From Mesopusillimonas faecipullorum (lineage in GTDB: Bacteria; Pseudomonadota; Gammaproteobacteria; Burkholderiales; Burkholderiaceae_B): a DNA stretch of 64,000 nt. Below are positions 55,619 to 64,000 of the stretch, piece by piece (position 1 is the first letter of the stretch; each line of letters begins with the position of its first letter). The notes beneath the pieces were generated by a model, which saw nothing but the letters and a program-made list of their open reading frames with translations, searched no databases and had not been told where the DNA came from. The DNA lies in contig NZ_JACDXW010000001.1 in NCBI RefSeq assembly GCF_020539505.1, positions 496,001-560,000 of the forward strand, read 5' to 3'. The translations under genes and the position numbers were made by a program.

Positions 55619-57505
55619 ATGTACGTCCTCTACGAAGACAGCGCCCAGTTCAAGGCCGAGAAGATCTTCTCCGAAAGCGACTCCACGCTGCAAGTGGAGT
55701 CCGAATCGGGCAAGCGCAGCAAAATCAAGAAGAACGCCGTTATCTTCACTTTTGACTCGCCCGCCCCCAGCCAGATGCTGCAACAAGCGCAGGCATTGGC
55801 AGAGACCTTGGATGTCGCCTTTCTGTGGGAGTGCGCACCGCAGGAGGAGCTCAACGTCGCCGATTTTGGCCAAGAGTATTTTGGGCACCCCCCCAGTGCC
55901 GTCGAAAAAACGGCCCTGATTTACGCCTTGCATGCCGCCCCGGCCTATTTTCACCGGCGCGGCAAAGGCATCTACCGCCCAGCTCCGCCCGACATTTTGC
56001 AAGCAGCCCTGGCCGCCATCGAAAAGAAACGCTTACAAGCCGAGCAGCAGCAAGCCTGGACAGAGCAAATGCTGGCGGGTCAGTTGCCAGAAGCCATAGG
56101 CCGCATGGCCGACGATTTACTGACGCGCCCCGATAAGAACTCGCTGGAGTGGAAAGCCTTTGACGCGGCAGTCGCCCAGTCAGGCAAATCCGCAGAGCAA
56201 TTACTGCTGGACCTGCAAGCGTGGCCTCATGCTTTGGCGGTTCATCGGCGCCGTTTCTTTGCCCAGTATTTTCCAAAAGGCACGGCCTTCCCTGCTTTCG
56301 AGTCGCCCATCGTCCCCGACGCGCTTCCCGACGCAGACGTAGAAGCCTATTCTCTGGATGACGCCAGCACGACCGAAGTGGACGACGCCCTTTCAGTTGT
56401 CATGCTGGACGAACACACGGCGCGTATCGGCATACATATTGCGGCGCCGGGCCTGGGCATAGCGCGCGGCAGCCAGCTGGACGAGCTGGCGCGCCAGCGC
56501 ATGTCCACTGTGTACATGCCGGGCGAGAAAATACCCATGCTGCCCGAACCCTTGCTACAGCTGTTTTCGCTGGATGAAGGCCAAGCCCGGCCCGCTCTAT
56601 CGCTATACGTGACAGCCAGATTGGACACCGGTGAAATCCTAGACATGCAAACCCGTGTCGAACGTTTGACGGTACGCAAGAATTTGCGCCTGCACGAGCT
56701 GGAGAACGAGGCAAGCGAAGCGGCGCTGAATGACCCTGAACAGCCACTGACGTACGGACACTGGCTGCGCCCACTGTGGCGCTTCGCGCAGCACTTGACC
56801 GCCAAGCGCGATGCCATGCGCGGCAAGCCCGAAAACAACAACCGCATCGAATACAGCTTTCAGCTTGAGGGCGCCGCCGACAATCCGGACAGCATCGTGC
56901 GCCTGGTTCCGCGGCTGCGCAACGCCCCACTAGATAGAATAGTGGCCGAGTATATGATTTTGGCCAACAGCAGCTGGGGTGGGCTGCTGAATCAGCACGG
57001 CGTACCTGGCGTGTATCGCTCGCAACAAACCGGGCGTACCCGCATGTCCACTCACGCCCTGCCTCACGAATCCATAGGCGTGCCGCAATACATTTGGTCT
57101 ACCTCCCCCCTGCGCCGTTACGTAGACTTGGTGAATCAGCGTCAGATACTGGCCGCTGCAGAGCATGGTGTCTCGGCTCGTCTGGTGGCGCCTTTCAAGC
57201 CCAAGGATGCAGACCTTTTTGCCTTGATCGGCGCCTTCGATTCACAGTATGCTGCTTGGGGCGAGTTCCAGAACAACATGGAGCGTTACTGGTGCCTGCG
57301 TTGGCTGCGCCAGCAGGGCATTACCGAAACCGAGGGCGAGTTTTTGCGTGATGACCTGGTTCGCCTAAGCTGCGTACCTATGGTGGTCACGCTTGTAGGT
57401 GTACCCGAACTCAACCGAGGTCAGCGCGTGCGTTTATCCATCAACGATGCGGATGAGCTGGCTCTTACGCTGCATTGCCGCTTCCTGGATGTTCTGGCCG
57501 ACTAA
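55619..57505 (+). CDS. RNB-domain (RNase II-like) exoribonuclease, divergent
   Basis: A 628-residue protein with a central RNB catalytic domain. The active-site block reads SLDDASTTEVDDALSV (D247, E253, D255, D256): compared with E. coli RNase II the second of four metal-binding aspartates is glutamate, as in cyanobacterial Zam and plastid RNR1-like enzymes. The downstream RNB motif ASTSPLRRYVDL-type segment is present as STSPLRRYVDLVNQRQ. The N terminus (MYVLYEDSAQFKAEKIF) does not look like the cold-shock domains of RNase II or R, and only a degenerate S1-like end is visible. The order with a TonB-like gene, aroE and mtgA appears conserved in relatives. Confidence 0.9.
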   Translation: MYVLYEDSAQFKAEKIFSESDSTLQVESESGKRSKIKKNAVIFTFDSPAPSQMLQQAQALAETLDVAFLWECAPQEELNVADFGQEYFGHPPSAVEKTALIYALHAAPAYFHRRGKGIYRPAPPDILQAALAAIEKKRLQAEQQQAWTEQMLAGQLPEAIGRMADDLLTRPDKNSLEWKAFDAAVAQSGKSAEQLLLDLQAWPHALAVHRRRFFAQYFPKGTAFPAFESPIVPDALPDADVEAYSLDDASTTEVDDALSVVMLDEHTARIGIHIAAPGLGIARGSQLDELARQRMSTVYMPGEKIPMLPEPLLQLFSLDEGQARPALSLYVTARLDTGEILDMQTRVERLTVRKNLRLHELENEASEAALNDPEQPLTYGHWLRPLWRFAQHLTAKRDAMRGKPENNNRIEYSFQLEGAADNPDSIVRLVPRLRNAPLDRIVAEYMILANSSWGGLLNQHGVPGVYRSQQTGRTRMSTHALPHESIGVPQYIWSTSPLRRYVDLVNQRQILAAAEHGVSARLVAPFKPKDADLFALIGAFDSQYAAWGEFQNNMERYWCLRWLRQQGITETEGEFLRDDLVRLSCVPMVVTLVGVPELNRGQRVRLSINDADELALTLHCRFLDVLAD

Positions 57506-57536
57506 GGCCAGCACCCCTGAACCCGAGGACAGCCAC

Positions 57537-58439
57537 ATGTCGTCGTCACGGTCTTCCGCTCAATTACGCCAGTTCCTGCTGCAAAGCAGAAACTGGCGTC
57601 GCGGGTATATGCCGTGGGCCTTGCTGGCCTCCTTGCTCATACACGCCGCCTTGCTTAGCTTGCATTTTGGCGCACCGGCCCAAGCACCAAACCCCGTGCG
57701 CAGCACACTGGACATTGTGCTGGTCAATACGCATACCGATACAGCCCCCTTGAAGGCTCAGGCCCAAGCTCAATACGACTTGAACGCGGGTGGCGACCAA
57801 GCCCAGGGGATGGCAACCTCGCCACTGCCACACTCGCCGGAACTGGCTGCGCAAGACATGATCTTGAGGGCCTTGCGCAAGCGACAGGCAGCGCTTGAGC
57901 AAGAGCAGCAGCGCCTACTGACACAACTGCAGGCTGGTCTTGTCGTGGCGCCCGAACAGCTTGTACCCGACCCCTTGCGTCAATCCGAGGCGCCGGGTGA
58001 AGACGATATCGCCCAAGAAAATCAGATTCTGCAGGCCCGCATTGCCGCCCTTGAGGCGCGCATTGCCCATTACAACGCCAGGCCCCGGCAACACTTCACC
58101 GGCCCGGCCACCACTGCAGCCGAACACGCCGCTTACGTAGAGTCATGGCGTAAGCGCATAGAGGCCTTGGGCACACGCTATTATCCAGATGAAGCACGCG
58201 GGCAGCTATACGGTAGCCTTCAACTGACTGCCTATATACAGCGTAATGGCGAATTAGCGGGCATAGAAATTGACAGGCCTTCCGAGCATGTCGTCCTGAA
58301 CCAAGCCGCTCAGCGTATCGTGCGCCTGGCGGCACCCTTTCCTCCCTTCCCGCCTGAGCTTGCCGAACACACCGACGTGCTGGCCATCAGCCGCACGTGG
58401 CATTTCACCCGGGACCAACTGCAAACCTTCGCACCATGA
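57537..58439 (+). CDS. TonB-like envelope protein with C-terminal TonB domain
   Basis: The 300-residue protein has an N-terminal membrane anchor (MPWALLASLLIHAALLSLHFG, the classic TonB-type helix with SLLIHAAL), an alanine/glutamine-rich coiled-coil-like middle (ALEQEQQRLLTQLQAG, QILQARIAALEARIA), and a C-terminal TonB domain (GSLQLTAYIQRNGELAGIEID and FPPELAEHTDVLAISRTWHF). It would span the periplasm; there is no ExbB/ExbD or receptor gene nearby, so it may be a specialised TonB or a structural homologue. The ATG at MSSSRSS has GAGG upstream; earlier in-frame codons lie inside the ribonuclease gene. Confidence 0.88.
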   Translation: MSSSRSSAQLRQFLLQSRNWRRGYMPWALLASLLIHAALLSLHFGAPAQAPNPVRSTLDIVLVNTHTDTAPLKAQAQAQYDLNAGGDQAQGMATSPLPHSPELAAQDMILRALRKRQAALEQEQQRLLTQLQAGLVVAPEQLVPDPLRQSEAPGEDDIAQENQILQARIAALEARIAHYNARPRQHFTGPATTAAEHAAYVESWRKRIEALGTRYYPDEARGQLYGSLQLTAYIQRNGELAGIEIDRPSEHVVLNQAAQRIVRLAAPFPPFPPELAEHTDVLAISRTWHFTRDQLQTFAP

Positions 58440-59287
58440 GCTCTCAGCCCGGCATTCGCCAATTTGCCGTCGTCGGCAACCCTATCAAGCATAGCCGTTC
58501 GCCGGCTATCCATCAGATGTTCGCCGCCCAAACCGGTGTGGCGCTCGAATACAGCACTTTATTAAGTCCCCTGGACGGTTTTGCTGAGACGGTCGGCCAG
58601 TTCTTTGCTGCGGGCGGTTGCGGCTTGAACATTACGGTTCCCTTCAAAGAGCAAGCCTATGTCCTGTCAGCCAAACTGAGCGAGCGTGCGCGTTTGGCCG
58701 GTGCCGTCAATACCTTGTGGCAACAAGACGGGCAGTTAAACGGCTGTAATACCGACGGCCTGGGCCTGCTTTCCGACCTTCAACGCTTAAACGCCCCACT
58801 GGAAGGAGCCCGCATCTTGTTGATAGGTGCAGGTGGAGCCTCGAAAGGTGTGGTCTACCCGCTGCTGAACGCCGGTTGTGCCCGGCTGCACATTGTTAAC
58901 CGCACGGAAGAGCGTGCGCAAGCCATGAGGGCACACTTTTCGAGCCAATTGCCCGATTACGCCACGCGCATGAGTGCGGGTGGCCTCTTGCAAGCCGAGG
59001 GCGAATGGGATCTGGTCATCAATGCCACCTCCAGCGGCTTGCAGGACACAGCCCCCGAATTGCCTGGGGTGCGCTACGCCGCTGATGCGCTGGCTTACGA
59101 CATGCTTTATGCCGCCCTGCCCACGCCCTTCATGCGCCAAGCCGCCGAGGCTGGTGCCCACCGCTGCGTGGATGGCCTGGGCATGTTGGTGGGCCAGGCT
59201 GCCGCCAGCTTTGCCATCTGGAACGGCATGACCCCGCAACTGGAGCCTGTTCTGCGCGAGCTGCGGCGCCAACTGCAGGAGCCCTGA
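58436..59287 (+). CDS. aroE: Shikimate dehydrogenase
   Basis: AroE reduces 3-dehydroshikimate to shikimate with NADPH. The 283-residue protein has FAVVGNPIKHSRSPAIHQ (substrate-binding SxS region), the catalytic lysine in NITVPFKEQA, NTDGLGLL, the NADP-binding LLIGAGGASKGVVYPLL with NRTEERA, and the C-terminal DGLGMLVGQAAASF. Its ATG overlaps the stop of the TonB-like gene as ATGA. Confidence 0.98.
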   Translation: MSSQPGIRQFAVVGNPIKHSRSPAIHQMFAAQTGVALEYSTLLSPLDGFAETVGQFFAAGGCGLNITVPFKEQAYVLSAKLSERARLAGAVNTLWQQDGQLNGCNTDGLGLLSDLQRLNAPLEGARILLIGAGGASKGVVYPLLNAGCARLHIVNRTEERAQAMRAHFSSQLPDYATRMSAGGLLQAEGEWDLVINATSSGLQDTAPELPGVRYAADALAYDMLYAALPTPFMRQAAEAGAHRCVDGLGMLVGQAAASFAIWNGMTPQLEPVLRELRRQLQEP

Positions 59288-59292
59288 CCGCC

Positions 59293-60015
59293 ATGGCTAT
59301 CCGGCATTGGTCTATGGGCAAGCTGGTAGGCGTCGCAAGTCTGCTGGCACTTATCGGCTTCCTGCTGTATCAGTTTGGGCTATTCGTCATGGTGCTCACC
59401 CTTACCGTACGCGACCCCAGCAGCAGCGCATTCATGAAGGCAAGCTTAAACACCTTGCGCCAAGCTGATGCGCAAGCTGAACTCAAGCATGAGTGGGTGC
59501 CCTACGATCGTATCAGCACCCACTTGAAACGCGCCGTCATCGCCTCGGAAGACGCCAATTTCACCAACCATGACGGCGTCGAATGGGAAGCCATCAAGCG
59601 CGCCTGGCAGTACAACCAGCGTCAGGCCGAACAAGGTGGTGAACGACGTCGGGGCGGCTCGACGATTAGCCAGCAACTGGCCAAGAATCTGTTTCTTTCC
59701 GACTCGCGTTCTTACTGGCGTAAGGGCCAAGAGCTGATCATTACCTATATGCTGGAGGCCGTGCTTAGCAAAGAACGCATACTCGAGCTTTATTTGAACC
59801 TGGCGCAATGGGGTGAAGATGTATTTGGTGCTCAGGCGGCAGCCCGGCATTACTTTCGCACCGATGCCGGCAAGCTTGGCGCAGCCCAAGCGGCCCGCCT
59901 GGCAGCCATGTTGCCCAACCCCGCCTTCTACGACCGCCAGGGCGGCAATACGGCTTATTTACGTCAACGCGCCAATACGCTGATGCAGCGCATGAGAATG
60001 GTGACCGTGCCCTGA
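59293..60015 (+). CDS. mtgA: Monofunctional peptidoglycan glycosyltransferase MtgA
   Basis: MtgA polymerises lipid II without crosslinking. The 240-residue bitopic protein has one N-terminal transmembrane helix (LVGVASLLALIGFLLYQFGLFVMVL) and a GT51 domain with catalytic-site motif SEDANFTNHDGVEWEA and the second motif RRGGSTISQQLAKNLFLS. No transpeptidase domain follows, distinguishing it from class A PBPs. It is 5 nt after aroE and converges on the acyl-CoA ligase gene. Confidence 0.97.
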   Translation: MAIRHWSMGKLVGVASLLALIGFLLYQFGLFVMVLTLTVRDPSSSAFMKASLNTLRQADAQAELKHEWVPYDRISTHLKRAVIASEDANFTNHDGVEWEAIKRAWQYNQRQAEQGGERRRGGSTISQQLAKNLFLSDSRSYWRKGQELIITYMLEAVLSKERILELYLNLAQWGEDVFGAQAAARHYFRTDAGKLGAAQAARLAAMLPNPAFYDRQGGNTAYLRQRANTLMQRMRMVTVP

Positions 60016-60024
60016 GCTTTATGT

Positions 60025-61587
60025 TCAGGCTTGACCGGGCGCGTCTACATCAGACGCCAAGCGTCGCCGCAAGGTGTTCTTGTCGATTTTCCCTACGCTG
60101 GTCTTGGGCAACTCGGTGACAAAGAAAACGCGTGATGGCCACTTGTACTTTACCAAGTGCTCAGCCAAGTAAGCCTGCAACGCCGCTTCATCGAGTGTGC
60201 TGTCTTTGGCAACCACATAAGCCAACAGAATTTCTCCGCGGTAGGCATCGGACACCCCGATGACCGCTGCCTCGGACACCCCGGGATGCCGGAACAACAC
60301 TTCTTCGATTTCTCGGGGATAGACGTTAAAGCCACTGACGATGGCCATTTCTTTTTTGCGATCACAGATCGTCAGATAACCTTGATCGTCGAGCCGGCCT
60401 ATGTCTCCCGTGTGCAGCCATCCATCGCGCAGCACCTTGGCCGTTTCTTCGGGCATACCGTCATAGCCGCTCATGATTTGAGGCCCTCGGGCACGCACTT
60501 CACCGGCTTCGCCCACCGGCAGCACTTGGGTGCCGGTGGCTACGTCGACGATCTGCAACTGGGTCAGCGGCACGGCCACCCCCACTGAGCCCAGCTTGCG
60601 CTGCCCAGCAAAAGGGTTGTACGTCAGCACGGGGCCAGCTTCGGTTTGGCCGTAGCCTTCGCATACCACGCAGCCCGTGGCAGCCTGCCAGCGGGTCAAT
60701 GTTTCTTCGGCCAAGGCCGCAGAGCCCGACGAACACAGTCGCAGGGAGCTGAGATCAGCCTGTTCGAAGCCCTCGTAAGCCATCAGTCCCATGAAAATAG
60801 TAGGGCTGCCTGACATCAAAGTAATGCGATGCTGCGCAATGGCCTGAAGAACAGTGTCGGGCCGATACTTGGGCATGATGACCAGCGTACCTTGGGCATA
60901 AGCCGCCAGATAAAGGCCCATGGATACCGCATACACATGAAAGAGCGGCGTAATGGCCAAAACCTTCTCTTGACCCCGCAAAGTAGGCAGCAAGGCCTCG
61001 CGCTGACTGACGTTGATGCTGACGGCTTGATGAGTCAGGCTGACCCCCTTGGGCACGCCCGTGGTGCCCCCGGTATATTGCAGGGTAGAAGGACTGTTCG
61101 GGTCTGGCAACGGCAGCGGCAGCGCCGTGGCGTCTTGCCAGCGAGTCAGGCGTTGCTGCCCTGGACCCGTACCTATGCAATAAGCCACGTCAAAACTGGC
61201 GCCGACCTGGCTTACCACCTGCGTGACTGCTTCGTCGTAAATAATGCCGCGAGCACGCGCGCTGGCCAACACCTGCCGTAATTCGCTGGTGGTGTAGGCT
61301 GGATTCAAGGGGACCACTTGCGCACCCGCCGCCTGCACGGCAAAGCTTGCAATCGCAATATCCAGCGAGTTGCCCATCAACAGCACGACTCTGTCGCCCT
61401 GCCCCAGGCCGCACTGCATCAAATCGTGGGCAAAGCCGGCCACACACGCGCGATACTGCCCGTAGGTCAGTTGCTCGTCGCCGCACACCAAGGCAAGGTG
61501 CTCGCTGGATTGGGCGGCAGCGGCTTCCAGCATATGAACGACTGTCGGCCACACCTTGGGCATAGGGAAATTCTGGGATTCTTTCAT
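60025..61587 (-). CDS. AMP-forming acyl-CoA ligase (long-chain fatty acid type)
   Basis: A 520-residue member of the adenylate-forming family. The AMP/ATP loop YTGGTTGVPKGVSLTH, the EGYGQTEAGP motif, the GWLHTGDIGRLD hinge and the C-terminal KTSVGKIDKNTLRRR with the catalytic lysine are all present. Overall style is close to FadD and related medium- to long-chain ligases, though shorter than the roughly 560 residues of FadD; the acyl substrate is uncertain. It is a single gene between mtgA (convergent) and lptG (divergent). Confidence 0.9.
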   Translation of the reverse strand: MKESQNFPMPKVWPTVVHMLEAAAAQSSEHLALVCGDEQLTYGQYRACVAGFAHDLMQCGLGQGDRVVLLMGNSLDIAIASFAVQAAGAQVVPLNPAYTTSELRQVLASARARGIIYDEAVTQVVSQVGASFDVAYCIGTGPGQQRLTRWQDATALPLPLPDPNSPSTLQYTGGTTGVPKGVSLTHQAVSINVSQREALLPTLRGQEKVLAITPLFHVYAVSMGLYLAAYAQGTLVIMPKYRPDTVLQAIAQHRITLMSGSPTIFMGLMAYEGFEQADLSSLRLCSSGSAALAEETLTRWQAATGCVVCEGYGQTEAGPVLTYNPFAGQRKLGSVGVAVPLTQLQIVDVATGTQVLPVGEAGEVRARGPQIMSGYDGMPEETAKVLRDGWLHTGDIGRLDDQGYLTICDRKKEMAIVSGFNVYPREIEEVLFRHPGVSEAAVIGVSDAYRGEILLAYVVAKDSTLDEAALQAYLAEHLVKYKWPSRVFFVTELPKTSVGKIDKNTLRRRLASDVDAPGQA

Positions 61588-61696
61588 CGCGATTCGCGCC
61601 TGCAGAAAGCTTGCTTAAGGTATCTTACCCGTTGCCACGCGCACTTTTGTTAAAGTTACGGTTCCCGCCCCTCAAGGTATAGAGCCCGCATCCCTC

Positions 61697-62875
61697 ATGC
61701 GCACCGCCCGCCGCTATCTCGCCAGCGAAATTTATCGCTCCTGCTTCGTCGTATTGTTGGCGTTGGTTGGTCTGTTCACATTCTTCGCGCTTATCGAAGA
61801 CCTGGACCAGGTAAACGACAGCTTTTCGCTGCTCAATCTGTTCTATCTGCAGGCTTTGCAACTGCCTTCACACTTGTACGAGCTGCTGCCCATAGGGCTG
61901 CTGGTGGGGTCGGTACTGGCTCTGGCCAGCCTGGCGCAGCGCAACGAGCTGGTCATTCTGCGGGTATCGGGCGTCAGCGGCCTCAAACTGCTGGCCATGT
62001 TGTGGATCATCACCATTCCCTGGGTGGTCGGCGCTTTTCTGCTGTCTGAAGTCGTCATGCCCGCCGTCGAGATCAAATCCAGCGAGGCCAAGCTACAACT
62101 GCTGGGCCGCGCCGGCGGTGGCCGCCTGAATAGCGGCTATTGGTTCAAAGAGAACGACGAACACGGTGGTGATCGTATTATCAATATCGCCCAGTTGCGT
62201 CCCAGTGGAGGCGTCAGCGAGATTCAGCTTTACGAGTTTTCGCCTACGCAAGAGCTCCAGCGCCACTCCCATGCCAAAGAGGGCTACTTTGAAGACGGCA
62301 AGCTGATTCTGCAAGAGGTGACGGAGACACTCATCGATGCCGACGCCATCACCGCCCTAAGCGATGGACAAGCTTCCAAAGAGCCCGTCACCCGCATTCA
62401 AGAAGTTGTGCAGCGTGAACTACCCACGTCTCTTACCCCCGAGCGTTTGATTGCACGCATTCTGACCCCGGAACGCATGTCCATCTCGGTACTGCTGGAC
62501 TACATACAGTATCTGAACGCCAACCAGCTTCACACCGAACGCCAGATCGTCGCACTCTGGCGTAAGGCAGCCTATCCCTTTACCTTGTTCGTCATGATCA
62601 CTATTGCCGCGCCCATAGGCTTCATGCAAACACGGCGAGGGGGGGTAGGCGGCAAGGTCTTCATCGGCATTCTGCTGGGCGTGGGCTTCTTCATGATCAA
62701 TCAGCTGGCACTGAACATCGGCACCCTGGGGCAATGGCCGCCCTGGGTGACGGCATTGCTCCCCAATCTGGTCGCGCTTTTATTGGCGCTCGCAGCGCTG
62801 CTGTTTATGGAAAACCGGCATCATCTTAGAAAGCCCTCTGTGACAGGGCAAAATTGGCAACGTAACGCAACATGA
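61697..62875 (+). CDS. lptG: LPS export permease LptG
   Basis: LptG and LptF form the membrane part of the LptB2FG transporter that extracts LPS from the inner membrane. The 392-residue protein has transmembrane helices 1-3 at the N terminus ([23 protein letters not shown]), the coupling region [13 protein letters not shown], a large periplasmic jelly-roll domain and three C-terminal helices ([23 protein letters not shown]). LptF is normally the gene just upstream but is not present here; an acyl-CoA ligase in the other orientation occupies that place. The stop overlaps apaH by 4 nt. Confidence 0.92.
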   Translation: MRTARRYLASEIYRSCFVVLLALVGLFTFFALIEDLDQVNDSFSLLNLFYLQALQLPSHLYELLPIGLLVGSVLALASLAQRNELVILRVSGVSGLKLLAMLWIITIPWVVGAFLLSEVVMPAVEIKSSEAKLQLLGRAGGGRLNSGYWFKENDEHGGDRIINIAQLRPSGGVSEIQLYEFSPTQELQRHSHAKEGYFEDGKLILQEVTETLIDADAITALSDGQASKEPVTRIQEVVQRELPTSLTPERLIARILTPERMSISVLLDYIQYLNANQLHTERQIVALWRKAAYPFTLFVMITIAAPIGFMQTRRGGVGGKVFIGILLGVGFFMINQLALNIGTLGQWPPWVTALLPNLVALLLALAALLFMENRHHLRKPSVTGQNWQRNAT

Positions 62876-63720
62876 CGAAGGCAACCCCTCCCGTCTGGGT
62901 GATTGGTGATGTGCAGGGATGTGCCACCGCGCTGGACACTTTGCTCGCCCATCCAGAAATTGCCGCTCAGCCCGAGGCTCAACTTTGGTTTGCAGGCGAC
63001 CTTACCAACCGCGGTCCCGACTCAGCCGGCACACTAAGGCGCATACGCGACCTTGGCAGCCGTGCGGTAACGGTGTTGGGCAACCACGATCTACATTTGC
63101 TGGCTGTGGCCGCCGGCATACGCAAACCCGGCAAATCAGATACCTTCTGCGACGTGCTGAACGCCCCCGATGCCGATGAATTGATTCTTTGGCTGCGCCA
63201 ACAACCGCTCGCCCACCATCTTGACGGTTACCTCATGGTTCATGCGGGCGTGGTCCCCCAATGGACAGTGCAGCAAACCCTGGAGTGCGCCCAGGAAGTC
63301 CAGGCGGCGCTCAGTTCCGATGCCTGGCGCGAACGTCTAGGCAATATGTATGGCAATGAGCCCAACCGCTGGCGCGACGACCTGGGCCGAAATAAACGTT
63401 TGCGCATCATCGTCAACGCCCTGACTCGCATTCGTATGTGCACCCGCAAGGGCCGCATGGATTTCACCCTGAAAGGCGCCCCTGCCCCCGACGCGGACCT
63501 GCTGCCATGGTTCGACGTGCCAAAGCGCGCCACACGTGGCGAGGCCACGATATTATTTGGTCATTGGTCAACTTTGGGCTTGATGGTAAGGCCGGACGCC
63601 ATATGCTTGGACACAGGCTGCGTTTGGGGGCGGCAACTGACTGCCCTGCGCTTGAATGACCGTAAGATCATTCAAATCGAAGCCGCTGGCCTGGTCCCTC
63701 AGGGGCTGGTAGGCGAATAA
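62872..63720 (+). CDS. apaH: Symmetrical bis(5'-nucleosyl)-tetraphosphatase ApaH
   Basis: ApaH hydrolyses Ap4A to two ADP and can remove Np4 caps from RNA. The 282-residue metallophosphatase has the metal motifs VIGDVQGC (D13), [12 protein letters not shown] (D43, R47) and LGNHDLHLL (N71, H72), with later HAGVVPQW and GHWSTLGL. It is translationally coupled to lptG (ATGA) and overlaps the converging acyltransferase gene by 22 nt. Confidence 0.97.
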   Translation: MTKATPPVWVIGDVQGCATALDTLLAHPEIAAQPEAQLWFAGDLTNRGPDSAGTLRRIRDLGSRAVTVLGNHDLHLLAVAAGIRKPGKSDTFCDVLNAPDADELILWLRQQPLAHHLDGYLMVHAGVVPQWTVQQTLECAQEVQAALSSDAWRERLGNMYGNEPNRWRDDLGRNKRLRIIVNALTRIRMCTRKGRMDFTLKGAPAPDADLLPWFDVPKRATRGEATILFGHWSTLGLMVRPDAICLDTGCVWGRQLTALRLNDRKIIQIEAAGLVPQGLVGE

Positions 63721-64000
63721 GTTTCAGGGGCAGTGCTGACGCCCTCGCGTACCGCCTGCCCTATGGCTTCATGCACATGCTGAGCCACATCGCCCCGGTG
63801 CCAGCCCCGGTAGTCGTCGGCGCTCAGTACGGGCAGAAAAACCGCCTCAACTGCGACACCTTTGGCTTTCATCAGCGTCCAGAGATTCTGCACCAGGGTT
63901 TCTTCGCCCACGAAAGCCGCAAACTCGCTACGGCGCCCCTGGTAGAAAAACCGCAAGGCCACTGGCTGAATATCCACTTCGGTGCGCATGGCAGGGTCGA
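63699..64000 (-). CDS. Lysophospholipid (1-acylglycerol-3-phosphate) acyltransferase, C-terminal part
   Basis: Only the last 100 codons are inside the window; the frame is open across the edge. The piece [34 protein letters not shown] and [14 protein letters not shown] matches the C-terminal region of PlsC-type acyltransferases, where a Val-Gln-Pro-Val-like strand precedes a W-containing helix. The catalytic HX4D motif lies outside. It would transfer an acyl chain to a lysophospholipid at the membrane. Confidence 0.8.
   Translation of the reverse strand, partial: DPAMRTEVDIQPVALRFFYQGRRSEFAAFVGEETLVQNLWTLMKAKGVAVEAVFLPVLSADDYRGWHRGDVAQHVHEAIGQAVREGVSTAPETYSPTSP

Noticed and set aside
1-64000. 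Search for insertion sequences, CRISPR arrays, att sites, tRNA genes, toxin-antitoxin or defence genes
   Set aside because: Gaps are short and filled by promoters, hairpins or nothing recognisable; no transposase, integrase, Cas, restriction or other defence protein and no tRNA-like sequence was seen.

Overview
The window is a chromosomal housekeeping segment from a GC-rich betaproteobacterium, most likely family Alcaligenaceae (Bordetella, Achromobacter, Alcaligenes and relatives). The pointers are a single-ORF MurE-MurF fusion in the division/cell-wall (dcw) cluster, a lysine/alanine-repeat histone H1-like protein of the BpH1 type behind nrdAB, the order lpxC / DUF721 (dciA) / M23 peptidase / secA, and the order aroQ-accB-accC-prmA. 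The genus cannot be fixed by eye. I see no phage, insertion sequence, CRISPR array, tRNA or rRNA.

Layout. 1-2406 (minus): a periplasmic sugar-binding protein and the truncated ATPase of an RbsA-type importer. 2612-7108 (minus): PAP2 phosphatase, secA and a membrane-anchored M23 peptidase, with dciA diverging at 7134. 7629-25740 (minus): lpxC and the whole dcw cluster, transcribed mraZ-rsmH-ftsL-ftsI-murE/F-mraY-murD-ftsW-murG-murC-ddl-ftsQ-ftsA-ftsZ from a promoter overlapped by an array of MraZ boxes. 26078-30603 (minus): RNase P RNA, gamma-glutamyltransferase and a glutamate-type ABC importer (gltJKL) without its binding protein. 30698-39501: uup, pyrC, a SWIB protein, a DUF4870-like membrane protein, a DHA2 efflux pump, mtfA and a PatZ-like acetyltransferase. 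39612-46931 (plus): gltX, NrdR-controlled nrdAB, the H1-like protein and a YggT protein. 46947-53442 (minus): SlyB-like lipoprotein, PfkB kinase, DUF3426 protein, prmA, accC, accB, aroQ and a TlpA-like thioredoxin. 53574-64000: mpl, yqiA, an RNase II-like enzyme, a TonB-like protein, aroE, mtgA, an acyl-CoA ligase, lptG, apaH and the end of a PlsC-like acyltransferase.

How it works together. The core is envelope building. MraY, MurG, MurC, MurD, MurE/F and Ddl make lipid II; FtsW, FtsI and MtgA polymerise it; FtsZ, FtsA, FtsQ and FtsL organise division; Mpl recycles murein peptide; LpxC and LptG make and export LPS; SecA exports envelope proteins. AccBC, the acyl-CoA ligase and PlsC feed lipid metabolism. 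NrdAB, PyrC, DciA and the chromatin-like proteins serve DNA synthesis and packaging.

I found no convincing undescribed system. The points most worth a second look are regulatory and structural: the MraZ-box array, an exact paired NrdR palindrome, hairpins flanking ftsZ, an almost unbroken chain of ATGA overlaps through the dcw cluster, the orphan gltJKL beside ggt and rnpB, a 45-bp repeat array in the H1-like gene, and an RNase II homologue with an Asp-to-Glu change in its metal site.
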